NCBI GenBank assembly: GCA_030762935.1
Contig: CM060888.1
Coordinates: 119,361,468 to 119,425,467 of the forward strand
DNA: 64,000 nt
Direction of reading: 5' to 3'
Origin: Hymenopus coronatus
Taxonomy: Eukaryota > Arthropoda > Insecta > Mantodea > Hymenopodidae
Below the pieces are notes generated by a model, which did not search any database, was not told the origin of the DNA, and saw only the letters and a list, made by a program, of their open reading frames with translations. Shown one piece after another: positions 44,590-55,576 of this stretch (positions within the stretch are counted from its first letter, which is position 1; each line of letters opens with the position of its first letter). Both the position numbers and the translations under genes were made by a program.

Positions 44590-44925
44590 CAAAAAGTATT
44601 TAAAATAAACGTTTTAAACAAATCTACACTTTTTGTACATTCAAAATTGCTTATACAAAATTGATTCCGAATGAAAGAACTTAAAAAAATTATTCCCCGA
44701 AAATTCAAGTTGAACACTTTATTTCTAATAGCTTGAATACACCATATATGCTATAAATCGTTAGACGATTTTGAGAAAACCTAAAAAAGCATCGATATAA
44801 AGTGTAGCTTGAGGAGGATTCTGTTGAAAATCTACATGTCCCATCATTATAAGACACTAAACTTAAATACTAGGGTTGATATTTATGGGATGTGTTTCGT
44901 TATTAATTTACATACATACAATACC
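44590..44925 (-). repeat. family A copy 21, first segment
   Basis: From about TTTAAAACTT-like sequence to TTAATTTACATACATACAATA. It is interrupted by family C copy 2 at the GT-site region. CCAAACTTGG has decayed to CTAGGGTTGATATTTA. Confidence 0.65.
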
Positions 44926-45102
44926 ACCACCCCAGGCGACCGCAAGTGAGATTTGTAGTGGAAAAACCGGAGCTGGGGCGGGTCTTCTCCGGGTTCTCCG
45001 GTTTCTCTCGCCATCGCACTCCACCGGTGCTCCATTTTCATTCCATGGATCATCACTGTCATCGCCTGCGCTACTTATGTAGTAAGAGCATGCGCGAACC
45101 AT
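44925..45102 (-). repeat. family C SINE-like repeat, copy 2, nested in family A
   Basis: GGCGGGTCTTCTCCGGGTTC, CATCGCACTCCACCGGTGCTC and TTCATTCCATGGATCATCAC are the inverted counterparts of copy 1. It lies within family A copy 21. Confidence 0.78.
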
Positions 45103-45160
45103 CAAATGTTTAGGTAGAATACAACATATCCTCTTCTTACTACTTGTAGTAGAAAGGTAA
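45103..45160 (-). repeat. family A copy 21, hairpin end
   Basis: Resumes with GGTAGAATACAACATATCC and ends in the hairpin TACTACTTGTAGTA followed by GAAAGGTAAAA. The arms differ from the consensus but pair perfectly. Confidence 0.65.
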
Positions 45161-45424
45161 AACGAAGTACAACTGTGGCAATAGTTTGTTAACACAATGT
45201 TTAAACAGTTTTTAAACAGCCCCATCATTAATTAAATGAGCAGCTACTTTCAATAATCTCCTGGATCGCAAGCATGTAAGACAAGTAATTTGTCACTGTT
45301 AGATACGAGATATGTGAGTGTCCAAGATTAACTTTTCAGTCTGTTATCGATAGTTAAGACGACAGTATTGTTCCCATTCTGGTTTAATTTATAATTAAAA
45401 TCTGTCATCTTTCTTTTGAGAGCT

Positions 45425-45790
45425 TCTGCACTTATCAGCGGATAACCTGAACTTCCATTTTCCATCTTTCTCGGTTGTTCCAATCCCCGTATTGTAGATT
45501 TCTCTCCCATCATCTGCTTAACATTAGATTTCCTGAAGCCCTAGATCATTTTTCTTCCTACTTCCAAGGGGCGACTATTCCAATAATGCTCTAGGCCGCC
45601 TCACCTTATCCATTCTGTTGGCATGTTCATATTTCCAACATCCTAGCCGATCCTTTCTTTTACTGACTCCATTTCCATATTCCTCCTTTCTTCAAGTCTT
45701 GATATTCTCGCTCCTCTACGAATTTCATCCATCTTCATCGCCTATATTCACTTTTTTGTCTTTCTATTAAGGTCCACCCTTTAGATCCAC
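45425..45790 (-). pseudogene. LINE reverse transcriptase C-terminal relic, minus strand
   Basis: Shifting frames read KMDEIRRGARISRLEERRNM, then ERIG-like text, NMNMPTEW/ANRMDKVRRPRALLEWSPL (GHV.RMD..R.P...L.W.P-type block), GSRKKN and a tail GEKSTIRGLEQPRKMENG. This order matches the extreme C-terminus of RTE/Jockey-like 'endonuclease-reverse transcriptase' proteins (RISRLER.RN..I, HV.RM, PP.G.R..GRP, RGL......DR..W). Several stops. Confidence 0.65.
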
Positions 45791-45865
45791 AGGTTTACGT
45801 ACTCTCTACAACTGTTAGCGAATATCTCCTCTTTGTTTATCTACTAATATTCCTGTTCCATAGGA

Positions 45866-46345
45866 TTCCGTGGAAGGAGCAAAACAGAAATAACCAGTAG
45901 AATACAACACGCAAAACTTGTTTTTAATAAAAAGTACCAGCTATTTACTGCAAACAATATTAGCCTTGAAACCAAGAAGAATTTATTACAAACATATGTA
46001 TGGAGTATTATGTTATATGGATGTGAAACTTGGACAATTTTAAAAGCAGAAAGAAAGAGAATAGAAGCATTTGAAACATGGTGCTATAGGAAAATGCTAA
46101 AAATTAAATGGAGTGACAAAATTAAAAATAAAGAAGTATATAAAAGATCAGAAGCGGAAAAACGAATTTGGAACCAAATTAAAAGAAGAACAAAATTAAT
46201 AGGTCATTTATTAAGACATCAGAGCACACTGAATATTATAATATAAGATATGATAGATGGAAGAAGTGGCAAAGGAAGAGCAAGAGCACAATATATAAAA
46301 CAAATTATGGAAGATGATGTCACATGCAGAATGTGGTACTACTGC
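45866..46345 (+). pseudogene. LINE reverse transcriptase C-terminal relic, plus strand
   Basis: Open from 45848 with recognisable sequence from about 45869: EITSRIQHAKLVFNKKYQLF, ISLETKKNLLQTYVWSIMLY, then YGCETWTILKAERKRIEAFE and TWCYRKMLKIKW. After the stop at 46244 it resumes as DMIDGRSGKGRARAQYIKQIMED. It is the C-terminal tail of a non-LTR retrotransposon ORF2 (LYGCETWT, RRMLKI.W, GKRG.GR.R.QY). The catalytic domain is absent. It lies head to head with the minus-strand relic 75 bp away; the two are different subfamilies. Confidence 0.85.
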
Positions 46346-47055
46346 GTTAGGATCCACATTCTAAGTGTGGCATGATTGACTAATTAATTTTTATTGTTTT
46401 GGCTGTACTGTAGAAAAGGTTAGTTTAATATAACCACGGGAGCGTGGCTTTTCGGCCTCTTTGCCAGTGGGACGCCGTGGGGTGCGCATCGCACGTTTTT
46501 TAGTAATCATGTAATTAATAATGGAGCTATAGTATTCACCCAGATTTTGGCTACGCATCATCCAGCGTCAACATAACAGGTAAAAGTTTAATAAATCAAT
46601 TAGCTGGAATTACTCTTGAATTAACATGTTTTAATTTAGTAGTTTGATTTTGTTCCCACATTTCCTTGTTTTACTCCTGAGTTTGCTAATTTCCCATAAG
46701 TTAGCATGGGGGATACGTCCCTCATGTCGCATCCAGTTAGAATAGTTTTGTATTTGCCTTTCGCAGCCACAGCGAGTTCCCCGAGTTAGTAGTAGAAAAG
46801 GCGGTTGCGACAGTATGAAATGCAGTAAATATGAAGAACTCAAACGGAAAGCAGTGAGAAGATCTGAATGGAGAGTCGCTGCAAACCAATCCAAGGATTA
46901 AAGACTCCTAACAGGATTCCATACAGCATCTTGATTGCTCCTCTTACCGGTATCACTGTCTTTAAAGTCCGCCATATTTTCGTTGTTTAGCTAATCATTA
47001 GATTTATGCTGGTTTTCATAATCGAATTTGTCGTAATTACTGCGCACGAAGCTGT
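46346..47055. other. intergenic, nothing assigned
   Basis: May include LINE 3' non-coding sequence. An 87-codon minus frame (46631-46894) shows no domain. Confidence 0.4.
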
Positions 47056-47059
47056 GGAA

Positions 47060-47330
47060 GAACACAGGTTGGCTAGATTGCCGGTCTCTACAGCCGCGCT
47101 TGCTAAAGTGCCTAGCTTTGGTGTTTCATGGCGCAGAGAATCGTGGATTCGAGTCCCGCCTTGGGCATGGGTGCTTTTGTGTTTGTAAATGTGCATTTGT
47201 GTGCATTAGAGGTAAAAAAAGGTAAACAAATAGAAAAACAATGGAAATATGGGGTAAATGGAAAAAAGGCAACAAAAACAACAACAAAATAAAAGGAATA
47301 CAGCGTATGAGTCCCGACAATACTTCGGAA
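47060..47330 (+). repeat. SINE family S3, copy 2 (tRNA-derived)
   Basis: A head with TTCATGGCGCAGAGAATCG and B box GGATTCGAGTCCCGCC is followed by GTTTGTAAATGTGC and an A-rich body with GTAAACAAATAGAAAAACAA, GGAAATATGGGG and AACAACAAC. Better preserved than the copy at 20830. Confidence 0.78.
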
Positions 47331-47840
47331 CTGTATTAAAAAAATAATTTCATCCTACCACCTCTTTTCGAACGTATAAAATGCTGAGAACCAATCGGAG
47401 CTCCGAATTGCAAATAGGGTTGTTTTGGCACTGAATCTTGTTATATATATACTTTGGTTCGGAACCAACAAAAGATTTTCCCAGAATACAAAAAATAAAC
47501 CTAAAGAAAGGAACAATGTATATCGTTGAGAAGAAGTGATTTCTCTTTCAGTGTTTGCTGTAGACATCAGGTTTATTTTTCCGATAAAGCAAGCATTGTG
47601 TGATCAGACACTCTTTCATAAAAAACGGATAAGAGAAAGCAATAAATTCACAAACACACGCCAAGAGAAATGTGTCTTGTTAGAGAAGAAATGTGACACA
47701 ATATAGAGACACCACCTCAAAGGACGTAACTTCTTTAACAGAACAGCTTTCGTTTTCAGGTGAGTAAACCGCAGATTCTTATAGTCTATATTTAACACAT
47801 AATTGAAAATGAAGATTTTAGTGTTGATAAAGGCTACATT
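47331..47840. other. intergenic, nothing assigned
   Basis: No recognisable feature. Frames of 60-70 codons on the minus strand only. Confidence 0.45.
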
Positions 47841-47844
47841 TCAT

Positions 47845-48180
47845 AAATCATTTGCATTTTACCGACAAAGTCCATCCCAGATTTCACCGAAAACATGTTA
47901 AGCACCTTAGAAAAAGTCCGTATGTGTGCGACATTCTGAGTCTCACTCCCCCGCCACCCTCTCCCGCTCTCTTTCTCTTTCTCTGTGTTTGTGTGTCTGT
48001 GAACAGCATAACTAAAAATACCAATACCTACACCCCAACGTGTATCATTTACATGTAACATTTTTAGAGAGCTTTGCTTTTCTCAAATAGTGTGTCTATT
48101 TTGAATGTTATGGGAACTGGCTGTCAAGCCCACTTAATTCGGAAGGAATTTGCATAATGTGTAACTGGTTAAAAACTGGT
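47845..48180 (+). repeat. family A copy 22, contracted
   Basis: GATTTCACCGAAAACATG, AAAAAGTCCGTATGTGTG, a GTGTTTGTGTGTCTGTGAAC site and ACACCCCAACGTGTATC are in order with many small deletions. A CT/CCC-rich segment (47950-47985) is inserted. Copy 23 follows in opposite orientation. Confidence 0.65.
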
Positions 48181-48189
48181 TACCATAAA

Positions 48190-48246
48190 AATCGTATTTA
48201 CTACATTCACATGACTTTCTCTAACTATTTGGCATCAAATAATTAG
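48190..48246 (-). repeat. family A copy 23, first segment
   Basis: TTCACATGACTTTCTCTAAC marks the ATGTGAA end. SINE S1 interrupts it after 40 bp. Confidence 0.7.
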
Positions 48247-48535
48247 TCGCCCTCCGTGGTGTAATGGTTACCATGCTAACTTCATATACCCAAGGTCACG
48301 GGTTCAAACCCGGCGGAGGACGATGTATCTTTTCGGGCGTAAAAAATGCTTAGCATGGTTTCTTACGGAAGGTAAGTAAAGCCGTTGGTCCCATGTCATA
48401 GATTTACGGCACGTAAAAGAATCTCAGGCCTGATAAAGAGGCATCTGAGCAAAATTAGGTGATCTTTCACGCCCAGTTTAGAATGGGACGCTGAGAACCT
48501 CAGCAGTTAAAGAGCGTCCATAAATAAAAAAAACT
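48247..48535 (+). repeat. SINE family S1, copy 3, nested in family A
   Basis: TCGCCCTCCGTGGTGTAATG, box A GTGTAATGGTTACC, B box CACGGGTTCAAACCCG, then GGAGGACGATG and the same body as copy 2, ending AAAGAGCGTCCATAAAT with an A tail. Confidence 0.88.
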
Positions 48536-48539
48536 CCAT

Positions 48540-48690
48540 TTCCCTTTAACAAACAATTCTTACAAAAATGTATTCCAGTATATACGTCGTGGTAATAATG
48601 ATTACCATGATACCAGCACAAAGGTTTTATTACACATTTCCTTATACCACAATGAATTAAATACCCTAAGCTATGGCGAACATTTAAGAC
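48540..48690 (-). repeat. family A copy 23, second segment
   Basis: AAACAATTCTTAC, ATGATTACCATGATACCAGC and ACACATTTCCTTAT correspond to the CTTTTGTTACA...CTAATCGGGATAAACATTAGC...TTTCCTTGTAAG blocks, diverged. Confidence 0.5.
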
Positions 48691-48905
48691 CGCTTCTGTA
48701 GTGTGGTGGCAGCGTATCTATTTTACATTTAAAAGGTCCCGATTCGAATGTCGGTTAGTGTGAGTTTCCCGGATAAGATATTTTTGTAGAATTTCCTTAT
48801 CCTAAGAAGACGAATGTCGAGTAATTCTAAGCTTTATAGTCCCCGGGCCCATTTGAACATTATTTTAGTCATTTTATTCATCGTCCGAATCGCTCTACTA
48901 GGTTA
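48690..48905 (+). repeat. SINE family S4, copy 4, nested in family A
   Basis: GTAGTGTGGTGGCAGCG as box A region and GGTCCCGATTCGAATGTCGG as B box. Then GTGAGTTTCCCGGATAAG, AAGACGAATGTCGAGTAATT and GTCCCCGGGCCCA. The plus-strand orientation shows the full order of the family. Confidence 0.78.
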
Positions 48906-49460
48906 TAGGACGTTAAATTAAAAAAAGTATAAATTTTAAGAGCTGGTCGCAATGTGATGGCTGTGCATACATAGTAAAAGCAGACGTTAAACACTATCAA
49001 AAACCAATAACAAGGAATATCTTGGAAGTGATGAACGCCACAAAAAAGTTTATTTGCAATTAATCGTGTGCTCTTTAATGCGATCTTCTTTTTTTGTACT
49101 GTAACATTTTGGCTATCTCTCACGGTTTGTTAGTTGTACAAAATGCAACCAAAATGAAGAGTATTTCAGGAACTATTTTCAAGTAATTCAAATGTACATT
49201 TCATTTGTAAGAAAATGAATATATTAAACACATGCAGTTTTAATAAAAACCATTAGAGCCATTTTTGAAAATCATAATAAAATGTTTCCAAAAGTTTTGC
49301 TTCCAAGGATGTTTGGTGTGAGGGATTTTTTTAAAATAGTCTTGTTGCATTGCTGAACGCAAATATGAATTCTGTTATTTAAGGGACTTTTCGTTTCTGT
49401 TCAAGCTCGCGATCTCAGGCAAACCTATTTCTGACAGAGTTTCATTGGCAGTAAAGAAGA
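48906..49460 (-). repeat. family A copy 23, third segment
   Basis: Resumes at TTTTAAGAGCTGGTCGCAATG and runs to about CCTATTTCTGACAGAGTTTCATTGGCAG. The hairpin end is missing. Confidence 0.75.
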
Positions 49461-50300
49461 GCTTTGTAGATATTACAATTCTCCATTTACCACTGTTCAG
49501 TTCCAAATGTTTTTAGCATATTCTCTACGTTTTGTAATTTTAACCTACACACTAACCACTAATACTCATTATTAACCCAAACCTGATAAAGTGATATGAT
49601 AAATTACAAGTTGCAATATTTTTAAAATTTTCCGTTCTGAATTTTATGAAAATACTGATTTTCCTGTTTAAAGAATGCATCATTTATTTAAATGTATTGT
49701 AATTTTATTTATTGTAAGCAATATGTATTTGTGTTTTAAATTTGAATTCCACACTGTTGCTATTCTCAACCCTTGAAATAAGTTTTTTTCTTCTATTCTG
49801 AAAATCAAAGTCATTTAAGATACCAAAATAGAATTGAAACTTTGAAATACTGATAGAATATCTCACAATAAAGATTGGCATTAGACATATACGTATGGGT
49901 CAGAATCTTAACCATGTAATCTCCGGGAGTACTGTAATAATCACATGTTTCACTCAGCTTTCAATGGCTTTTTTACAGAGATGACGTCAGTAACGCTTGT
50001 CCCTTGCTAGTCAAATCATTGGACAAAGCATCCATCCGCTTTTATGCAAATGCTTACCAGCTCTGAACTTTGTGAAGGTTTAGAAGATGCAAAACAGTAC
50101 ACGGCGCCAATGCGAGATGGTATTCTCGAGGAATTTTAAACTGCTTTCAGGAATGTATTGTGTTTGAAGTACGAGAGTATGACGCATCAACATCGCAATT
50201 TCTAAAACGTTTACCAAGTATTGGTCGATCACTTTTAGAGCTGCAGCTATAAATGATGGCCCTAAGTGATCTCTCGTTTCAAGAAAGGATATAGAACTCC
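49461..50300. other. intergenic, possible diverged LINE 5' sequence
   Basis: No domain I can name. It lies directly upstream of a reverse transcriptase relic in the same orientation, so it could be decayed ORF2 endonuclease sequence. Confidence 0.25.
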
Positions 50301-50303
50301 TGT

Positions 50304-51540
50304 AATAGCTACCGTGGAATAATTCTGCTAAATGTTGTATATAAAGTATATGCTAAAATAATAAGCAACAGTATTATAAAAGACTCTCTCCAAATGGAAG
50401 AACAATGTGAGTTTATAAAAGAGACATCTTGTATGGATAATATATTTAAAATATAGATATTTTAGCTAATATAGATGAACTATATATAAAGTATATATTG
50501 GAGAAGATAATTAACTTAAAAATCTACATTGCCTTCGTTGATTAAGTCAAGGCATTTGATATGTTATAAAGGGAGCAATTATAGAAAATGGTGGAAGGAA
50601 ATCCTCAAATAGTTGAGGAATCCTCAAAGATTTTATTCAGATAACCTCAGATATAGTAAAAGTTAAGGAAAATTCAATGTCATAGCTGGAATTCAAACCA
50701 CAAATCTTCAGCTTTCCATTCAGGTGCTCTTGCCAACTGAGTTACCATGGTAACTCACTGACAACTCCTATCCTAAAATGCAAAAGCAATAACTGTGTTT
50801 TGATCTGGGACGTAAGTTAACAACATCAATTTTTATTTCTTTAAGGAGTACGTGAAGTTTGCAGCCTTATATATGCAAAGATACTAGACGAAATAATTAG
50901 GAATGGAAAGAACATGTTCTTTCACAGATCATCAGTTCATTCTACAGGACGATGTAGATAAACTTTAGTTAACATTACCTATATTTAATTTCATTTGTAA
51001 AGCATCATTTTCAATAATTATGTTCATTAATTTATTAATAGTTATCTACGGAAAAAAACAAAATTTGTGGCATGACAAGGAAAATACTCAGTCATAGTGA
51101 AGATGATTTTGATAAAACAATAGAAAAAATCTCAAATTTTACTTATCTTGCTTGTCATTTATATTTTAATAATAATGATGTATAGAAAAAGCTTAATCGA
51201 TTTCAACATACGTATGAAACCTTGCGGCGAATATTGAAGGATAAAGTGAAAGAAGAGACTTAAAATGAATAATACTATAGTGATGTATGGGAACCAGACG
51301 TGGTTGAATAAAACAAGTTATCAAAATATAATCTGTGTTTACTTAGAACAGTGAAATGATAACCTCAGAAAAACATAAAATGCAACGAAGGGATAAGGCA
51401 GCAAATAAATAACTATATTCTTGTTGAACGACAGAATTTCTTAAAACTAGAGAAATTTGTAAAACTACATTTGCAAGATGCGTATTAACTCAAATTCTAA
51501 ATGCAGTACTGCCTGACCTCATCGACAGGAACTAGGCCAG
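50304..51540 (+). pseudogene. LINE reverse transcriptase relic with dead active site
   Basis: In-order blocks: NSYRGIILLNVVYKVYAKII (RT NYRGISLLN..YKV); EEQCEFIKETSCMDNIF (QCGFRKGRST.D.IF); KIYIAFVD, a stop, VKAFDML (L.FVDF.KAFD, keeping the first catalytic Asp region); GVREVCSLIYAKILDEIIRN (GVRQGC.LSP); FTDHQFILQDDVDKL at 50931, where FADD has become FTDH so the catalytic Asp pair is lost; and TIEKISNFTYLACHLYFNNN with NRFQHTYETLRRILKDKVKE and MYGNQTWLN (F.YLGC, L.N.L....). Numerous stops and shifts. A SINE remnant splits it at about 50680-50780. Clade not assigned. Confidence 0.82.
50680..50785 (-). repeat. tRNA-derived SINE nested in the LINE relic
   Basis: The minus strand reads box A TAACTCAGTTGGCAAGAGC and B box GGTTTGAATTCC about 40 bp apart, with a CCATGG start. 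It resembles the S2 head. It lies between the FVD..KAFD and GVRQGC blocks, where reverse transcriptases have no such spacer. Confidence 0.65.
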
Positions 51541-52305
51541 GGCTGTAAGTGTAACAATTTTGGACTATGAATTGAATTGAAATTCCTTCCGGAAAAAAAT
51601 CCTAAAACTGTGGTAATCACCAAAAGTAGCTAAAAGTTGGAAAAACAAACTGACAAACTTCGAAGTCTGTAACAGCGAACGGTTGAACAGCGAACACTGG
51701 CATTCATGCGTGTTTTATTTATATATTTAACCTACGCGCTTACTAAAATTGATACATTGTAAAGTATTAAGAAAAATTCTCAGAAACTGAAACTTTTTAG
51801 TTGTTTTTTTTTTTTCCATTGTTTCATTGTCTGCCACCTTCATTCCACAAGCAATGACTGGTCCCATTTATGAGGTTAAGGTGGTATCAGTTATCCTTGA
51901 TGGTAGAGTGACGAGGATGGTGCTAGATTGAGAGCACCTGCAGCTTTACCATGGACCACGCAAATCCGTGTAAATCTCTTTTTTTGGGATGGACCTCAAC
52001 CGCTAACCTGTGTCTCAAAACTCTCAGCTGAATGTGGAGCCTTTTGTAGCTAAATCAATCAATTAACTATTAAATAGGAACGAAGACTAACTTAGTCACC
52101 GGTAATGCTGAACAAGTATTGTTTAAAAAATACGCAGTTGATTCCCTTATATGTTTCCAATTCTTTATCATGGAATGCAGCTCACTGGTATTTTGATTAT
52201 AAAAGACTGATACGAATTGACTATGATGAATAAAGCTCAAGGTAACAACATACTGTTTTTGATATCCGGTAACTAAATGACTCTTAAGTTGCTGACGATG
52301 AAACC
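51541..52305. other. intergenic, nothing assigned
   Basis: T run near 51800. No domain or repeat match. Confidence 0.45.
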
Positions 52306-52308
52306 TGA

Positions 52309-52935
52309 GATGATGAAGATGATGATGATAAAGAATGGGGTTTATGAGCGCTCAACAGCTAAGTCATTCGCGCCCATAGGCTTCTGAGAAGCTGTGCACG
52401 TAGCTCTAAGAGCTATTGAGCCTCACAATCTGTGCTTTACTCAAGGTATAGGTCCGTATAAAATAGACAACGTTCTTGATACCAGCCCTTCTTATGTCCT
52501 TAAAATCCACAAAAACTAGGGGGGCATATGTATGTATAGAACATTCTTTGCATTCACATAGAATGTGGAGAAATTTAAAATCCTTCCCACGTGTCTACTT
52601 AGGGATGTTGTACAAGTCCCATTACATATATAGATATCTTCTCAGATTGTGGCCAATGAGTTAGCCAATATCTCCTCTGAACCTGGTTTTAAATAGCTTT
52701 ACAGGAAACTAACTTAATTTACTGTAGGTCCCGAGGAAAAAACACATGGCTTCGCTTGCGGCAATTAATGTCTATGTCTCAAGATGAGCCATCACTCTAA
52801 GTTGAAGTATTCCATACTTGACACTGCTGGAACTCCAAACTCATAAACCCTCATTGCTAGCATGCTTGTATGTCATTATCTCTTAATACCCGCATGCCCT
52901 GCTACCCAGACGAGGATATTTGACAGAATGCACAA
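52309..52935 (-). pseudogene. LINE 3' end with RNase H domain remnant
   Basis: On the minus strand ILVWVAGHAGIK (52885-52925) is the WVPGH.GI.GNE motif at the end of a retrotransposon RNase H domain. It continues in another frame as DNDIQAC. Downstream, frames such as LECKECTIHTYAPLVFV and VHSFSEAYGRE resemble the region after RNase H in I/R1-type LINEs. The 3' end has GAGCGCTCATAAACCCC and a (GAT/ATC)n tail (52309-52332). The 5' part is truncated and stops are frequent. Confidence 0.7.
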
Positions 52936-52962
52936 AGTCTATAATATAAGTTAATACGTATA

Positions 52963-53052
52963 AAGACCTCTGAGAAAATTGAACGGTCTTTCATGTCCAA
53001 TATAAAAAGGGGCGCTGAGAACCAGTGTAGTTAAAAGAGCGTCCATAAATAA
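52963..53052 (+). repeat. SINE family S1, 3' fragment (copy 4)
   Basis: Only the last 90 bp: AAGACCTCTGAGAAAATTGA, CGGTCTTTCATGTCC, GCTGAGAACC and AAAGAGCGTCCATAAATAAA. It abuts the truncated LINE, suggesting deletion across the junction. Confidence 0.8.
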
Positions 53053-53210
53053 AACTCCATCTTGACCGTGTCCGGATCAATGGAAAAGTCAATTTCTTGA
53101 CTCGGTTCCTCTTGAGCATCACTAATGGCGACTATTTAAATCATGTCAAAATTATTACTGAATCCTACAAATAAACAGGAATTTAAAAACGCAAAAGCAC
53201 TACAAATATT
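53053..53210. other. unassigned
   Basis: Short join between S1 and family A copy 24. Confidence 0.4.
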
Positions 53211-53213
53211 AAC

Positions 53214-54003
53214 ATACTTTCTTTACCACATACAATGTACATAGTATATAAAGAAGGTATTGTATTTCACTAAAAAAACCCACCGAAAATATATGTTTTG
53301 CGGTTCCGTAATTAAAAAAAAAACAAAAAAAAGAACTATTTTTTGCGCGCGTGTGTGTGAACTGCATAGCTCAAAACAAAATGTCGGTTAAATACCAAAC
53401 TTCGTATTTAGATCAGCATTTTCAAGGATGCAACAAGAAGATTTTCAAGAAATTCCCCCTCCCCAAACTACATTTTACATGGAAGATTTTTCGGAAGTTT
53501 CGATTTTCTCAAAAATGCTCTATATATTTTGATCAACACACCATATTTGAAAGATATTTAAATGACAAATAAAATGTAGCCATATCTTGAATTTTCTGGG
53601 ATAGTCTCTGAAACCCTCTTTATTCTGGATGACTTTTGTATATCTGGTAAACCATGGCAGGTAGACTACACAAAAATGCATACTTCGTCATACTCCGAAT
53701 TTATGTGCAATACATTTTTTGTGGAGTTAACCATTTCTGAAATGTTACTTGTTATTGGTTTAAATTTTCCAATAGTTTACTCAAGTGGGACTATACTCTT
53801 TTGTCCTAACGATGCAAAGAGAACGGAATTTCAGTGTCATCCAGCCCAGAACATTCACTTATTTCTCTTGTAAGTACAATCAAATAACTAATAAACCTAT
53901 TTTGTTGATGTATATTTATCCCGATTAGTATTGAGTAGATAGACGAAGCTTTTGTAAGATGAAGTTGTTGCAGTATAGATAAAGCGTTATGTGAACGAGT
54001 TTT
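53214..54003 (+). repeat. family A copy 24, near full length
   Basis: The hairpin end has TTCTTTA...TAAAGAA arms, a paired variant of TTCTCTA/TAGAGAA. The GT site is GCGCGCGTGTGTGTGAAC. Runs to GATAAAGCGTTATGTGAACG. Confidence 0.85.
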
Positions 54004-54445
54004 GTTTTCTTTATACTTGTTTCTACAGGACGTTCTTTTATTTATCCGTTCGAAGCTTCTTCTCACAATAAATTATCCGAGTAAAAGAATGCAGAGTGAA
54101 ATCAGACTTGAAATCGAAGGTAAACAAACTTTTAAGTATATGCAAAGAGGAGGGAAATCGACTTACAAATTGCTAACAGCATATATATACACAACTTCTG
54201 CCGTTAATCTTCAGGAAAATTAATTTAAAATCCTATAACCACAGAGGCATACCCGGGTAAACTCAAAAGCGTTCACCAACAGTTGCTAAAATGCTTAGAA
54301 AAGTGCTAGCATTAATTAAACGTTAACTCAGAATGACTGGGCATTTTAATCCGAGTTCCCTTGTGAACTTTATCATATATAGTTAATGCTATACACGCAT
54401 TTTTAGCTATTCATCGCTCCTTCAATAAATTTTATATGCATTTTT
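54004..54445. other. intergenic, nothing assigned
   Basis: Short frames only. Confidence 0.45.
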
Positions 54446-54451
54446 AAAACA

Positions 54452-54545
54452 AATCTGATGGTTCAATTTACAAGATTTCTCCAAATATTATTCTATCTCC
54501 TCCTTTATTCAGACAAAACCTTTATTTCATTCTTCTTTTATTTTA
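54452..54545 (-). repeat. family A copy 25, first segment
   Basis: AAATCTGATGGTTCAATTTAC and TATTCTATCTCCTCCTTTATT loosely match the distal end. Weak on its own, supported by the continuation at 54790. Confidence 0.4.
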
Positions 54546-54549
54546 TGTC

Positions 54550-54785
54550 TATAGTGTGTAAACGTCCGCTTTTACCACATGTGGCACCGTAAGAAATTAT
54601 ACTGATGATGCACGGAATAAAGATGGAGTACCGGGGGAATGCAATGGTGAGGAAAACCGCAGAACCCGGAGAAAACCCGCCCCTGTCCACCCCAAATCTC
54701 ACATATCCAACCAGGACCGCCTAGGTGAGAGGCGAGTGGTGTAACTTGAAACATCTTTTTCTTTGACGGGAGGAGTAACAAAAAG
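54550..54785 (+). repeat. family C SINE-like repeat, copy 3
   Basis: CGTCCGCTTTTACCACATG, ATACTGATGATGCACGGAAT, GATGGAGTACCG and CCGGAGAAAACCCGCCCC are in the same order as 43925. It splits family A copy 25. Confidence 0.78.
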
Positions 54786-54789
54786 AAGT

Positions 54790-55346
54790 CAAAAATAAAC
54801 TCTTACCATTTCATAAAAATATAAATATTTAACATCAACACCGAAAACAAAGAATATCTCGCAAATGCTCAATCCACAAAATAAACAATTACAAATTGTG
54901 AGCTTTAACAAGATATGCAAGACTGGTGCAGTACGATTTTGGGCAAATATCATTTAGAATGAAGACTTCGAGGATATTTTCAGAAAAGTCGTTACACATT
55001 TCACTTGTGTTGAAAACATCTTGAACTTGCGATATTTTAGTTAAAGTCATTAAGAATAATTTGTAGAAATGAAAAATGTTCAGAAAATAATCCACGTAAA
55101 TAGCAGCGTAGGAGGAATATCATTAAATATCTCCGTGTCGTATTCTTTAAACATGCTGAACTGAGGCACCACTTTTGGTATTTAACCGACATTTTGTTTT
55201 TTGAGCTATGCTGTTCAGAGACACGCATACTAGAAATACTTTCTTTGACACAGATATCTCAAAACGAGTATTTTGAGTGAAATATCGCTATCGAATTTTT
55301 GGTGGAACACAATACTTCCTCTACTTATTGTAGATAAGTGATAGCG
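54790..55346 (-). repeat. family A copy 25, second segment
   Basis: AAAGAATATCTCGCAAATG, TTAGAATGAAGACTTCG and TATTTAACCGACATTTTG run on to the hairpin CTACTTATTGTAGATAAGTGATAG. The GT site is absent. Confidence 0.75.
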
Positions 55347-55532
55347 ACGTAATGAAGAACAAGAGAAAGAAGGAAAACAGAAAACACATTCTGGGTCTAG
55401 TTTATCATTTTTATAACGGCGAAATTCCCACCCACAACTTCAAGCACAGTTGATTTAATTCTTTTTCGCAAAATGAGATTTCTTCGTTTGTGAAAAGTTC
55501 TGAGGTTTATGAGTGAGTGAGTGAGTGAGTGA

Positions 55533-55576
<44 letters not shown>

